Positions 1-9,183 are shown, counted from the stretch's first letter. The stretch is 64,000 bases of DNA from Coprococcus ammoniilyticus (GCF_025567345.1 NZ_JAOQJS010000004.1:186001-250000); one strand, 5' to 3'. Numbers and translations are program-made. Notes: generated by a model not told the origin, from the letters alone.

Positions 1-2
1 TA

Positions 3-1496
3 CCTGCTTACTTCTCAGATGCACAGAGACAGGCAACAAAGGATGCCGGTAAAATTGCAGGACTTGATGTAAAGCGTATCATCAACGAGCCTACAGCAGC
101 AGCTCTTTCCTATGGCCTTGATAATGAACAGGAACAGAAGATTATGGTATACGATTTAGGTGGTGGTACATTCGATGTATCTATCATTGAGATCGGTGAA
201 GGCGTTATTGAAGTATTGGCAACAGCCGGTGATAATAAGCTTGGTGGTGATGACTTTGATAATGCTGTTACACAGTATATGTTAGATGAATTCAAGAAAG
301 CAGAGGGTATCGACCTTTCCGGCGATAAGATGGCTATGCAGAGATTGAAGGAAGCAGCAGAGAAGGCAAAGAAAGAGCTTTCATCTGCTATGACAACAAA
401 TATCAATCTTCCTTTCATCACAGCAAACCAGGATGGTCCAAAGCATTTTGATATGAACCTGACAAGAGCAAAATTTGATGAATTAACAGCAGGTCTGGTT
501 GACAGAACAAAGATACCTGTTCAGACAGCACTTGAAGATGCAGGACTTACTGCAGCAGATCTTGATAAGGTATTATTAGTCGGTGGTTCTACACGTATCA
601 TCGCTGTACAGGAAGAAGTTAAGAGATTAACAGGTAAAGAGCCGTTCAAGGGTATCAACCCTGATGAGTGTGTTGCAATCGGTGCATCTATCCAGGGCGG
701 TAAGCTTGCAGGTGATGCCGGTGCCGGTGAGATTCTTCTTCTTGATGTTACACCACTTACACTTTCTATCGAAACAATGGGTGGTATCGCAACACATCTG
801 ATCGAGAGAAACACTACAATTCCTACAAAGAAGAGCCAGATTTTCTCAACAGCACAGGATAATCAGGATGCCGTCGATATCAACGTAGTACAGGGTGAAA
901 GACAGTTTGCAAAAGATAATAAGAGTCTTGGACGTTTCAGACTGGATGGTATCGCTCCTGCAAGAAGAGGCGTTCCTCAGATCGAAGTATCATTCGATAT
1001 CGATGCGAATGGTATCGTAAATGTATCTGCTAAGGATCTCGGAACAGGAAGAGAACAGCACATTACAATTACTTCCGGTACATCACTTTCAGATGATGAT
1101 ATCGAGAGAGCAGTAAAAGAAGCTGCAGAATACGAAGCACAGGATAAGAAACGTAAGGAAGGCATTGAAGCAAGAAATGAAGCAGATGCACTTGCATTCC
1201 AGACAGAAAAAGCACTGAATGAAGTCGGAGATAAGCTTTCAGATGCAGATAAGTCTGCCGTACAGGCTGACTTAGATTCATTAAAGTCAACAATTGAAAG
1301 CACGGATGCAGAGAATATGACAGATCTTGATGTGGATAAGATCAAGGCTGCTAAGGATAAGCTTATGGAAAGTGCTCAGAATCTGTTCGCTAAGCTTTAT
1401 GAGCAGAATGGTCCCGGAGCAAACGCAGGAACAGGAACAGGTACACCGGACTTTTCAGAGGGTGATGTAGTAGATGGAGATTTCACAGAGGTTTAA
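3..1496 (+). CDS. dnaK: Molecular chaperone DnaK (Hsp70), 5' end outside window
   Basis: ATP-dependent Hsp70 chaperone of the cytoplasm, working with DnaJ and GrpE. The open frame runs from the window edge, so the first roughly 140 codons, including the first phosphate-binding loop, are missing; 497 residues are visible. Direct signatures are PAYFSDAQRQATKDAGKIAG, INEPTAAALSYGL and DLGGGTFDVSI early on, the VGGSTRI phosphate loop, a substrate-binding domain beginning near LLLDVTPLTLSIETMGG, a helical lid, and the usual acidic tail ending EGDVVDGDFTEV. dnaJ follows after a hairpin, the usual dnaK-dnaJ order. No frameshift is seen. Identification is certain; only the start is unknown. Confidence 0.98.
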   Translation, partial: PAYFSDAQRQATKDAGKIAGLDVKRIINEPTAAALSYGLDNEQEQKIMVYDLGGGTFDVSIIEIGEGVIEVLATAGDNKLGGDDFDNAVTQYMLDEFKKAEGIDLSGDKMAMQRLKEAAEKAKKELSSAMTTNINLPFITANQDGPKHFDMNLTRAKFDELTAGLVDRTKIPVQTALEDAGLTAADLDKVLLVGGSTRIIAVQEEVKRLTGKEPFKGINPDECVAIGASIQGGKLAGDAGAGEILLLDVTPLTLSIETMGGIATHLIERNTTIPTKKSQIFSTAQDNQDAVDINVVQGERQFAKDNKSLGRFRLDGIAPARRGVPQIEVSFDIDANGIVNVSAKDLGTGREQHITITSGTSLSDDDIERAVKEAAEYEAQDKKRKEGIEARNEADALAFQTEKALNEVGDKLSDADKSAVQADLDSLKSTIESTDAENMTDLDVDKIKAAKDKLMESAQNLFAKLYEQNGPGANAGTGTGTPDFSEGDVVDGDFTEV

Positions 1497-1537
1497 GCCT
1501 TGAAATAATATGAAATGTAGTCTATAGTAAATATCTG

Positions 1538-1573
1538 ACAGTAAAACAGGAAAAAGGTTTCCTGTTTTACTGT
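1538..1573 (+). terminator. Perfect 16-bp hairpin between dnaK and dnaJ
   Basis: Arms 1538-1553 and 1558-1573 are fully complementary around a 4-base loop (AAGG). No T-run follows the 3' arm, so it is a poor intrinsic terminator. It is more likely an RNA-processing or stability element that sets different dnaK and dnaJ mRNA levels, or a partial attenuator. The structure is seen; the function is inferred. Confidence 0.6.
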
Positions 1574-1611
1574 GGATATGAATGTATATCGCAGATGAAA
1601 GGTTAAAAGTT

Positions 1612-2778
1612 ATGGCAGAAACAAAAACTGATTACTATGAGGTCCTTGGTGTAACCAAGAATGCCTCAGAGGCAGAGATAAAAAAAGCATATCGTGTCGT
1701 AGCCAAGAAATATCATCCTGATATGAACCCGGGCGATGCGGAGGCTGAAAGAAAATTTAAAGAAGCAGCGGAAGCTTATGCAGTACTTAGTGACCCGGAG
1801 AAGCGAGCAAAATATGATCAGTATGGTCATGCGGCATTTGATCCAAATGCCGGCGGCAGTGGCTTTGGTGGCTTCGGCGGCTTTGATTTTGCTGATATGG
1901 GAGATATTTTCGGAGATATTTTCGGAGATATGTTCGGTGGTGGAAGCAGACAGAGAAATTCAAACGGACCTGTAAAGGGTGCTAACATCAAGACAACGAT
2001 CAGAGTTGCTTTTGAGGAAGCAATATTTGGTACACAGAAAGAACTGGATCTTCCGTTAAAGGATGAATGTGAAGTATGTAAGGGAACCGGTTCACAGCCG
2101 GGACATCAGCCGGAGGTTTGTGGCAAATGCGGCGGAAAAGGTCAGATCGTTACAACACAGCAGTCCTTGTTTGGCGTAGTAAGAAATGTATCGACTTGTC
2201 CGGACTGTGGCGGATCCGGTAAGATCATTAGATATAAATGTAGCAACTGTGCGGGAACCGGTTATGTAAAGAGCAGAAAGAAGATTCAGATCGCTGTTCC
2301 GCCTGGAGTAGATAACGGAACCAATATCCGTATCAAAGGAAAAGGTGAACCTGGATTTAATGGTGGTGAAAGAGGAGATCTTCATGTTACGATCCTTGTT
2401 GATCGTCATCCGAAGTTTCAGAGACAGGAATACAATCTTTACTCCTCCGAACCGATCTCATTCACACAGGCAGCACTGGGTGGAAATATTAAGATCCATA
2501 CGATCGAGGGAGAGATTGATTACACGATTCCACCAGGAACACAGACCGATACCAAGGTTAAGCTGAAGGGAAAAGGTGTGCCAAACCTGAAGAATCCTAC
2601 TCAGCGTGGTGATCATTATGTAACACTGGTTGTACAGGTCCCTGAGAAGCTGACTGCAGAACAGAAGCGTATCTTGAATGAATACGAGCAGGCAACATTG
2701 GTTGAGACCAGACCTGCAACAGATTCGGTAGGAACATCATTCTCGTTTGGAGATCACAAAAAAAGAAAGAAGAAATAG
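1612..2778 (+). CDS. dnaJ: Chaperone DnaJ (type I Hsp40)
   Basis: Co-chaperone that delivers unfolded protein to DnaK and stimulates its ATPase. The 388-residue protein has the full type I layout: J domain (residues 1-70) with HPD at 35-37, a Gly/Phe-rich stretch (about 78-125), four CxxCxGxG zinc motifs starting at Cys153, 170, 196 and 210, then the two C-terminal substrate-binding barrels. I chose the ATG at 1612 because AAAGG (1598-1602) lies nine bases upstream and the product begins MAETKTDYYEVLGV as in the family. An in-frame ATG at 1582 would add ten unconserved residues. It follows dnaK, separated by the 1538-1573 hairpin. Confidence 0.97.
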   Translation: MAETKTDYYEVLGVTKNASEAEIKKAYRVVAKKYHPDMNPGDAEAERKFKEAAEAYAVLSDPEKRAKYDQYGHAAFDPNAGGSGFGGFGGFDFADMGDIFGDIFGDMFGGGSRQRNSNGPVKGANIKTTIRVAFEEAIFGTQKELDLPLKDECEVCKGTGSQPGHQPEVCGKCGGKGQIVTTQQSLFGVVRNVSTCPDCGGSGKIIRYKCSNCAGTGYVKSRKKIQIAVPPGVDNGTNIRIKGKGEPGFNGGERGDLHVTILVDRHPKFQRQEYNLYSSEPISFTQAALGGNIKIHTIEGEIDYTIPPGTQTDTKVKLKGKGVPNLKNPTQRGDHYVTLVVQVPEKLTAEQKRILNEYEQATLVETRPATDSVGTSFSFGDHKKRKKK

Positions 2779-2789
2779 GTAAATAGATT

Positions 2790-3752
2790 ATGAAATGGAC
2801 ACAAATCACGATTGAAACAACGTGTGAGGCTGTCGATTTACTCAGCGCCTTCCTCGATGAGGAAGGCGTTTTGGGTATAGAAGTCGATGACAATGTGCCT
2901 CTGACAGATGAAGAAATGGCAGCGATGTTTGTAGATCTTCTGCCGGATGAGATGCCGACGGATGACGGAACAGCAAAGGTTTCCTGCTATCTGGATGATT
3001 CCTTTGACAAGGAAGAGATAAAGACCAAGATAAAAAACGAACTGGAACGGTTGTCAGAATTTATTCCGGTTGGAGTCTGTAATATCATAGAATCCGAGAC
3101 GGAAGATGTGGACTGGATGAATAACTGGAAAGCATATTTTAAACCGTTTCGTCTGTATGATAATATCGTTATCAAACCAACCTGGGAGGATGCACCTTCT
3201 GACGTAACAGATGATGATATTGTGATCGATATTGATCCGGGTGCAGCATTCGGAACCGGTTCCCATGAGACAACCAGATTATGTATCGGACAGTTGAAGA
3301 AATATATGAAAGAAGGAGATCTGGTTCTTGACTGTGGAAGCGGAAGCGGGATTCTTTCCTTTGTATGCAGTAATCTTGGCGCAAAAGAGGTCCTTGGAAT
3401 TGATATAGATGAAACTGCGGTTCATGTCAGCATCGAGAACAGGGAGATCAACCATATTACTGAAGATCAGGTTCAGTTCCTCTGTGGTAATGTGCTCGCA
3501 GATAAAAAGCTTGTCCAGTCGATTGAGCCGAAATATGATATCGTAGTTGCGAATATTCTTGCAGATGTAATCATCCCACTTTCCGGTGTTGTACAGCAGT
3601 TTATGAAGGATGATGCGAAGTTTATCTGTTCCGGAATTATTAATACAAAAGAAGATGAGGTCAGACAGGCACTTCTTGACAATCACTTCAGAATAGTGGA
3701 TACTGTCTCTATGAAAGACTGGATCAGTTTTGTAGCTGAGAAGGATAATTAG
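2790..3752 (+). CDS. prmA: Ribosomal protein L11 methyltransferase PrmA
   Basis: SAM-dependent enzyme that trimethylates lysines and the N-terminus of ribosomal protein L11. The 320-residue length fits Firmicute PrmA. An N-terminal substrate-recognition domain (about 1-115) precedes a Rossmann methyltransferase domain with VLDCGSGSGILSF near residue 180, an acidic ribose-binding loop (GIDIDETAV) and the family active-site segment VANILADVI near 254. The FGTGSHETTRLC segment before motif I is also typical. It starts 11 bases after dnaJ and is followed by rsmE, a linkage common in Firmicutes that joins heat-shock and ribosome-modification genes in one transcript. Confidence 0.95.
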   Translation: MKWTQITIETTCEAVDLLSAFLDEEGVLGIEVDDNVPLTDEEMAAMFVDLLPDEMPTDDGTAKVSCYLDDSFDKEEIKTKIKNELERLSEFIPVGVCNIIESETEDVDWMNNWKAYFKPFRLYDNIVIKPTWEDAPSDVTDDDIVIDIDPGAAFGTGSHETTRLCIGQLKKYMKEGDLVLDCGSGSGILSFVCSNLGAKEVLGIDIDETAVHVSIENREINHITEDQVQFLCGNVLADKKLVQSIEPKYDIVVANILADVIIPLSGVVQQFMKDDAKFICSGIINTKEDEVRQALLDNHFRIVDTVSMKDWISFVAEKDN

Positions 3753-3776
3753 TCATAAAGAGACAGGATTGGGAAG

Positions 3777-4523
3777 ATGAATCGTTTTTTTGTAGATTTT
3801 GATGGACGGGAATTTGATAAGAGCATTGATATTACCGGTGAGGATGTCAATCATATTAAGAATGTTCTTCGTTTAAAAGTAAATGATGAGATCATAATAA
3901 GTGATGGCAGGGGTAGAGATTACCGCTGCCAGATTTCAGTTATGGATCATGAAAAAGTGGTTGCAGATATTCTGGATGTATGTGATAATTTTGCAGAACT
4001 TGAAACAGGGATTACGTTGTTTCAGGGATTTCCAAAGGCAGATAAAATGGAATGGATCATCCAGAAGACGGTAGAACTTGGTGTGACCAGGATCGTACCG
4101 GTTATGACGAAACGGACGGTTGTCAAGCTGGATGCGAAGAAAGCAGGAAAGAAGACGGAACGTTATCAGGCAATCGCACTTGCGGCGGCGAAGCAGTCGG
4201 GCAGAGGCATAATCCCGGAGGTGACGGCTCCCGTAACATGGAAAGAGGCTCTTGCTATGGCAAAGGAGCTTGATATGAATATGATCCCATATGAGGAAGC
4301 AGAAGGAGTCGCATATTCGAAAGAGGTCTTTGCATCGATCAAAGGAAAGAAAAGTCTTGGTATATTTATAGGTCCGGAAGGTGGATTTGCCAGAGAAGAA
4401 GTTGAGACAGCGGTAGCTATGGGTGCGAAGATGGTCACACTTGGACACAGGATTTTGCGTACAGAGACGGCAGGAATGGCGGTTATGTCGATCATAATGT
4501 TTGAACTGGAAGAGGATAGATAG
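3777..4523 (+). CDS. rsmE: 16S rRNA (uracil1498-N3)-methyltransferase RsmE
   Basis: SPOUT-class methyltransferase that makes m3U1498 in 16S rRNA of the 30S subunit. The 248 residues begin with a PUA-like RNA-binding domain (through about 70, containing DVNHIKNVLRLKVND). The knotted SAM domain carries QKTVELGVTRIVPVMTKRT, the FIGPEGGFAREEVE loop and the LGHRILRTETAG knot motif. Start is ATG 3777, 24 bases after the prmA stop. It ends two bases before the cysteine desulfurase start, so the two are probably translationally coupled. Confidence 0.95.
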   Translation: MNRFFVDFDGREFDKSIDITGEDVNHIKNVLRLKVNDEIIISDGRGRDYRCQISVMDHEKVVADILDVCDNFAELETGITLFQGFPKADKMEWIIQKTVELGVTRIVPVMTKRTVVKLDAKKAGKKTERYQAIALAAAKQSGRGIIPEVTAPVTWKEALAMAKELDMNMIPYEEAEGVAYSKEVFASIKGKKSLGIFIGPEGGFAREEVETAVAMGAKMVTLGHRILRTETAGMAVMSIIMFELEEDR

Positions 4524-4525
4524 AG

Positions 4526-5671
4526 ATGGAAGCATATTTTGATAATGCAGCAACAACAAAGGTATTTCCGGAAGTGAAAGATCTGGTAGTAAAATTAATG
4601 GAAGAAGATTATGGAAATCCTTCTTCCCTGCATCAGAAAGGTCTGGATGCAGGACACTATATCAAGGAGACGAAAGAGATTCTTGCAAAAGAATGGAAGG
4701 TAGACAGCAAAGAGATCGTGCTGACTTCCGGTGGAACGGAATCCAATAATCTTGCGTTGATCGGAGCAGCACTTGCGAATAAAAGAAGTGGTAACCGGAT
4801 TATAACTTCTAAGGTGGAACATGCATCTGTATCAAGTACGATGGCATTTTTGGAGAGCCTTGGATTTGAAGTTGTATATCTGAATGTAGATCACCAGGGA
4901 ATCGTGGATCTGGAACAATTAGAACAGGAAGTGAACGAGGAAACGATTCTTGTATCTGTTATGTATGTAAATAATGAGATCGGTGCAGTAGAGCCGATTC
5001 AGAAGATTGCAGAGATCATCAAAGAGAAGAATCCGAAGACGCTTTTTCATGTAGATGCGATTCAGGCATTTGGCAAATATCACATTTACCCGAAACGGAT
5101 GGGTATCGATCTGATGTCTGTAAGTGGTCATAAGATACATGGACCAAAAGGAACCGGAGCATTGTTTATCAAGAACCGTACGAAGGTGAAGCCGATCATA
5201 TACGGCGGCGGACAGCAGGACGGAATGCGATCCGGCACAGAGAATGTTCCGGGTTTTGCAGGATTTGGACTGGCAACAAAGATGGTTTATGAAGATCTGG
5301 AAGCCAGAACTGTTCGTATGCGGGCGGTAAAAGACCGTTTGACCGAACGGCTAAAGGCACTTCCGGATGTATATATCAATGAAGGGGAAGCGCCACATAT
5401 CCTAAGTGTATCATTTGTTGGTGTTCGAAGCGAAGTGATGCTGCATGCATTAGAAGAGCGGCAGATTTATGTTTCTTCCGGATCGGCATGTTCGTCGAAT
5501 AAACCGGCAGTCAGCCATGTATTGTCCTCGATCGGCTTGCAGAAGGATCGGTTGGAATCCACGATCCGTTTCAGTTTTTCAGCAGAGAACACAGTGGAAC
5601 AGGCAGACTATGCAGCAGATGTGATAGAGGAGATCCTGCCGGTTTATAGAAAATATGTCAGAAAAAAGTAG
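4526..5671 (+). CDS. Cysteine desulfurase (NifS/IscS family)
   Basis: PLP enzyme that takes sulfur from cysteine as a persulfide for thio-modification of tRNA and other acceptors. It has 381 residues. The PLP lysine is Lys203 in SGHKIHGPKG, the catalytic cysteine is Cys322 in SSGSACSS, and TSGGTESNN near 68-76 binds the cofactor phosphate. It lies two bases after rsmE and 88 bases before thiI. As with Bacillus NifZ-ThiI, the pairing suggests it is the dedicated sulfur donor for ThiI rather than a general Fe-S cluster enzyme. No suf or isc scaffold gene is in the window. Confidence 0.93.
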   Translation: MEAYFDNAATTKVFPEVKDLVVKLMEEDYGNPSSLHQKGLDAGHYIKETKEILAKEWKVDSKEIVLTSGGTESNNLALIGAALANKRSGNRIITSKVEHASVSSTMAFLESLGFEVVYLNVDHQGIVDLEQLEQEVNEETILVSVMYVNNEIGAVEPIQKIAEIIKEKNPKTLFHVDAIQAFGKYHIYPKRMGIDLMSVSGHKIHGPKGTGALFIKNRTKVKPIIYGGGQQDGMRSGTENVPGFAGFGLATKMVYEDLEARTVRMRAVKDRLTERLKALPDVYINEGEAPHILSVSFVGVRSEVMLHALEERQIYVSSGSACSSNKPAVSHVLSSIGLQKDRLESTIRFSFSAENTVEQADYAADVIEEILPVYRKYVRKK

Positions 5672-5759
5672 TATCAAACAAATGGAAAGTTCGTTAATAA
5701 TAGTAAAAACAGGTGAAGAACAAATAAACAGGATGAAAATTGGAGGTTGAGAGAAGTAT

Positions 5760-6947
5760 ATGCAGTATAAGGCATTTATGATCAAATATGCTGAGATCGG
5801 TACAAAAGGAAAAAACCGGTATATATTTGAAGATATCCTTGTAAAAAACATTAATCGTAAGATCAAAAATTATGGTGATTTTTATATCCGCAAGGAACAG
5901 GGAAGGATCTTTATTGAAGCAAAATCAGACTATGATTATGAAGATGTAGTGAATGCACTGACCAAGGTATTCGGTATCGTTGGAATCTGCCCGATCGTGG
6001 TAGAGGAGGATACATCGTTTGAAGCAATCAAAGGAAAGGTGATCGCATATGTGGATCAGGCATATCGTAAGAAGAACTTTACCTTTAAAGTAAATACAAG
6101 AAGAAATGATAAAAGCTATCCTATGACCTCAATGGAGGTAAATGCGGAGCTTGGTCATTATCTGTTAGAGGCATTTCCGGATACTTCCGTTGATGTTCAT
6201 GAACCGGATGAGATCATAAATGTAGAGATCCGAAAGACGGTATATATTTATTCGATCACGATTCCAGGCCCGGGAGGACTTCCGGTTGGTACAAATGGCA
6301 AGGGAATGGCATTATTATCCGGTGGAATTGACAGCCCGGTTGCAACTTATATGATCGCAAAACGTGGAGTTCAGATGGAAGCGGTATATTTTCATGCACC
6401 GCCATTTACCAGTGAACGTGCCAAAGAAAAGGTAATTGATCTGGCATGTCTGGTTGCGGATTATGCAGGTGCGATCAAGCTGCATGTTGTAAACTTTGCA
6501 GATGTTCAGATGGCAATCTATGATAACTGTCCGCACGAGGAACTTACGATCATTATGAAGCGTTATATGATCAAGATAGCAGAAGAGCTGGCAAAGAGAA
6601 ATGACTGTCAGTGTACGGTGACGGGAGAAAGTATCGGGCAGGTATCCAGCCAGACGGTATTCAGTCTTGCTGTTATCAATGATGTCAGTACTTTGCCGGT
6701 ATTTCGTCCATGCATCGGACTGGATAAGCAGGAGATCGTTGACATATCAGAGAAAATCGGAACCTATGAGACTTCGATCCTTCCTTATGAGGACTGCTGT
6801 ACAACATTTGTAGCAAAGCACCCGGTAACAAAACCGATATTATCTGCGATCGAGAAATCGGAAGCAAAGCTTGCCGGTATTATCGAACCGTTATATGAAA
6901 AAGCGTTAGAGTCTGTAGAAACTGTAATGTGCAGATCACAGAGATAA
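5760..6947 (+). CDS. thiI: tRNA 4-thiouridine synthase ThiI
   Basis: Adenylates U8 of tRNA and installs sulfur to give s4U8; also linked to thiazole synthesis in some bacteria. The 395-residue protein has an N-terminal ferredoxin-like and THUMP RNA-binding region (to about 165), then a PP-loop ATP pyrophosphatase domain with LLSGGIDSPVA near 187-195. The C-terminal rhodanese domain of E. coli ThiI is absent, as is normal in Firmicutes, so sulfur must come directly from the desulfurase next door. The cysteines in YEDCCTTF are candidate sulfur relays. It closes this operon and is followed by a strong terminator. Confidence 0.95.
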   Translation: MQYKAFMIKYAEIGTKGKNRYIFEDILVKNINRKIKNYGDFYIRKEQGRIFIEAKSDYDYEDVVNALTKVFGIVGICPIVVEEDTSFEAIKGKVIAYVDQAYRKKNFTFKVNTRRNDKSYPMTSMEVNAELGHYLLEAFPDTSVDVHEPDEIINVEIRKTVYIYSITIPGPGGLPVGTNGKGMALLSGGIDSPVATYMIAKRGVQMEAVYFHAPPFTSERAKEKVIDLACLVADYAGAIKLHVVNFADVQMAIYDNCPHEELTIIMKRYMIKIAEELAKRNDCQCTVTGESIGQVSSQTVFSLAVINDVSTLPVFRPCIGLDKQEIVDISEKIGTYETSILPYEDCCTTFVAKHPVTKPILSAIEKSEAKLAGIIEPLYEKALESVETVMCRSQR

Positions 6948-6954
6948 TAAGATG

Positions 6955-6991
6955 AAAAAAGCTTGCCACTACAAAGGCGGCAAGCTTTTTT
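6955..6991. terminator. Bidirectional intrinsic terminator after thiI
   Basis: A perfect 13-bp stem (6955-6967 with 6979-6991) has an A-run on its left and a T-run on its right. It can therefore stop transcription from thiI on the plus strand and from the HPr-like gene on the minus strand, which converge here. Confidence 0.88.
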
Positions 6992-7047
6992 ATGCAGAAT
7001 GACTGTCGGAACGGGCATTCTGTATGTATGCAAATAGTCGGTTATGA

Positions 7048-7284
7048 TTATTCAACAACGTAAGGCTTGATTGCTGCAAGAATATCAGCAAGATCCTTGT
7101 CATCAGCGTGAATGTTTAATTCAATTGGCTTTGAAATATCAAGGCTGAATATACCCATAATTGATTTTGCATCAATAACATAACGTCCTGAGATGAGGTC
7201 GAACTCTGCGTCGAATTTTGCAATTTCATTGCAGAATGCTTTTACCTTATCGATTGAATTTAAAGAAACCATTAATGCTTTCAT
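7048..7284 (-). CDS. HPr-family protein lacking the catalytic histidine (Crh-like)
   Basis: HPr is the phosphocarrier of the sugar phosphotransferase system and, when phosphorylated on Ser46, a co-repressor with CcpA. This 78-residue protein has the Ser46-type motif AKSIMGIFSLD and an HPr-sized fold. The loop that should carry the active-site histidine (GIHARPA in HPr) reads LNSIDKVKAF, with no histidine. It therefore cannot relay phosphate in the usual way and resembles Bacillus Crh, a purely regulatory paralogue. ATG 7284 is chosen because AGGAGG lies at 7291-7296; a longer frame exists but has no such site. It is monocistronic and divergent from mtaB. Confidence 0.8.
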   Translation of the reverse strand: MKALMVSLNSIDKVKAFCNEIAKFDAEFDLISGRYVIDAKSIMGIFSLDISKPIELNIHADDKDLADILAAIKPYVVE

Positions 7285-7321
7285 GATTGCCCTCCTAAAA
7301 GTTAGATTATCCGGAGCCATA

Positions 7322-7350
7322 ATGACCGCGGATGTTTATATATTTATAAT
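7322..7350 (+). promoter_or_regulatory. Putative sigma-A promoter for mtaB
   Basis: ATGACC (7322-7327), a 17-base spacer and a perfect TATAAT (7345-7350) lie 48 bases before the mtaB start, in the divergent gap shared with the HPr-like gene. Confidence 0.5.
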
Positions 7351-7397
7351 ATCTTTTGGAGAGGGAAAAGTCAATAATAAGAAAGGAAAAATAAGGA

Positions 7398-8711
7398 ATG
7401 CTGAAGGGAAAAACAGTAGCCCCTCTGACACTGGGCTGCAAGGTAAATCAATACGAGACAGATGGTATGATCGAACTCTTAAAAGAGGCTGGTATGACGG
7501 CTGTTTCCTTCGAAGAAAAAGCAGATGTGTATCTGATAAATACATGCTCTGTTACCAATATGGCAGATAAAAAGTCCAGACAGATGATACACAGAGCCAA
7601 GAAGCTGAATCCGGATGCGGTTGTAATAGCAACGGGCTGTTATGTGCAGGCGGCAAAAGATAAGCTGATGGAAGATGACAGGATATCTATTATCATCGGA
7701 AATAATAAAAAGAAGGACATTGTGCAGATCCTTGAAGATTATCTGGAGATCGGAGTGACGGACGAAGGCATGCTCGATATTGCGGCAGAAAAGGAATATG
7801 AACCGCTTACGATCAACAGTACCTTAGAACATACACGGGCATATGTGAAGATTCAGGATGGATGTAACCAGTTCTGCTCTTATTGTATTATTCCGTACGT
7901 TAGAGGAAGAATCCGGAGCCGGGAGCTTGCATCGATTACAGAAGAAGTAGAACGTCTGGCACAGACCGGAGTAAAAGAGATTGTTCTGACGGGTATCCAT
8001 ATCTCATCTTATGGCAAGGATAAGGAAAATGAGGTAGGACTCGCAGATGTAATTGACGCAATCTCAAAAATTGAATCAATTGAACGGATACGCCTTGGTT
8101 CTCTGGAACCGGGTATCATTACAGATACATTTATAGATCGTATTGTGGATAATAAAAAGGTATGTCCGCATTTCCATTTAAGCCTGCAAAGTGGCTGCAA
8201 TACAGTATTGAAACGGATGAACCGGAAATATACTTGTGAAGAATACTTTGAAAAATGTGAGATGCTTCGTAAGGCATTTGACCGCCCGGCTTTGACAACA
8301 GATGTGATCGTAGGCTTTCCGGGAGAAACGGATGAAGAATTTCAGGAAACGGTTGACTACCTGACGAAACTTAATCTGTATGAAATGCATATATTTAAAT
8401 TTTCACCGAGACAGGGAACGGTTGCAGCCGGTATGAGGGATCAGATCGGACCGGAGATCAAGAATCAGAGGAGCGATGTGCTGCTGGCATTATCTGAAAA
8501 GAACAAACATGCATATGAAGCTTCTTTTCGGGGAGAAACTCTGGAGGTTCTGATTGAAGAAAAAGTCCGGAGAAATGGAAAAGACGGATACCGTGGACAT
8601 ACAGAACGCTATATAGATATTTTTGTAGAGGAAGAATGTATGCACAGGATTTGTGGACGAGAAGTGGATATCATCAATCATATAGTGCAGATTCCATATG
8701 GCATGGAATAG
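7398..8711 (+). CDS. mtaB: tRNA t6A37 methylthiotransferase MtaB
   Basis: Radical-SAM enzyme that converts t6A37 to ms2t6A in ANN-decoding tRNAs. It has 437 residues. The N-terminal UPF0004 domain holds cluster cysteines Cys14, Cys50 and Cys81. The radical-SAM domain has the CxxxCxxC triad at Cys156, 160 and 163 (GCNQFCSYCIIPYVRGR), and a C-terminal TRAM-like part follows from about 370. TLGCKVNQYETDGM at the start favours MtaB over MiaB or RimO. ATG 7398 has an AAGGA-type site. It is probably monocistronic, since 153 bases with their own promoter separate it from ireB. Confidence 0.93.
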   Translation: MLKGKTVAPLTLGCKVNQYETDGMIELLKEAGMTAVSFEEKADVYLINTCSVTNMADKKSRQMIHRAKKLNPDAVVIATGCYVQAAKDKLMEDDRISIIIGNNKKKDIVQILEDYLEIGVTDEGMLDIAAEKEYEPLTINSTLEHTRAYVKIQDGCNQFCSYCIIPYVRGRIRSRELASITEEVERLAQTGVKEIVLTGIHISSYGKDKENEVGLADVIDAISKIESIERIRLGSLEPGIITDTFIDRIVDNKKVCPHFHLSLQSGCNTVLKRMNRKYTCEEYFEKCEMLRKAFDRPALTTDVIVGFPGETDEEFQETVDYLTKLNLYEMHIFKFSPRQGTVAAGMRDQIGPEIKNQRSDVLLALSEKNKHAYEASFRGETLEVLIEEKVRRNGKDGYRGHTERYIDIFVEEECMHRICGREVDIINHIVQIPYGME

Positions 8712-8775
8712 ACAGCCGGTGTGGGAAAATTATGCATGAATTGCGTTGGAACATATACAAATATGCGGCTTTAGG

Positions 8776-8804
8776 TTGAATTTTGCGTGATTTTATATTA
8801 TTAT
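8776..8804 (+). promoter_or_regulatory. Putative sigma-A promoter for the ireB-ruvX operon
   Basis: TTGAAT (8776-8781), a 17-base spacer and TATTAT (8799-8804) lie about 60 bases before ireB. No other strong promoter is seen before the U32 peptidase, so it may drive the whole 8865-14456 block. Confidence 0.5.
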
Positions 8805-8864
8805 AGGATAAGATTTTTTTGCAAAGATGCCGATGGCACTTGATAAAAGTAAGGATGTGAGTAT

Positions 8865-9128
8865 ATGAATAATAGAGAAAATACACAACATATTGCACAA
8901 CTGAAAGATAATACAATAGATGTAACACAGATCATTGGACAGGTTTATGAGGCTTTGACAGAAAAAGGATATAATCCGGTCAGCCAGCTTGTTGGTTATA
9001 TTATGAGTGGAGATCCTACATATATCACCAGCTATAAGAATGCAAGAAGTCTGATCATGAAGGCAGAACGGGATGAGATCATTGAAGTTCTGTTTGAAGA
9101 TTACATCAAGAATAATCTGATCAAGTAG
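8865..9128 (+). CDS. ireB: IreB family regulatory phosphoprotein (UPF0297)
   Basis: Small cytoplasmic protein, a substrate of the PASTA kinase IreK in enterococci, where it negatively influences cephalosporin resistance. The 87 residues match the family in length and in the core QVYEALTEKGYNPVSQLVGY followed by GDPTYITS. A Thr-rich N-terminus (NTIDVTQ) holds plausible phosphorylation sites, as in IreB. A GGATGTGAG site precedes ATG 8865. The position directly before ruvX and a DUF1292 gene is the conserved Firmicute arrangement (yrzL-yrrK-yrzB) and is the strongest evidence. Confidence 0.9.
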   Translation: MNNRENTQHIAQLKDNTIDVTQIIGQVYEALTEKGYNPVSQLVGYIMSGDPTYITSYKNARSLIMKAERDEIIEVLFEDYIKNNLIK

Positions 9129-9183
9129 ATGAAGAGTGTATCAGAATAATCGAATCAGGCAGAGAGAAGAACAGGATAAGAGT

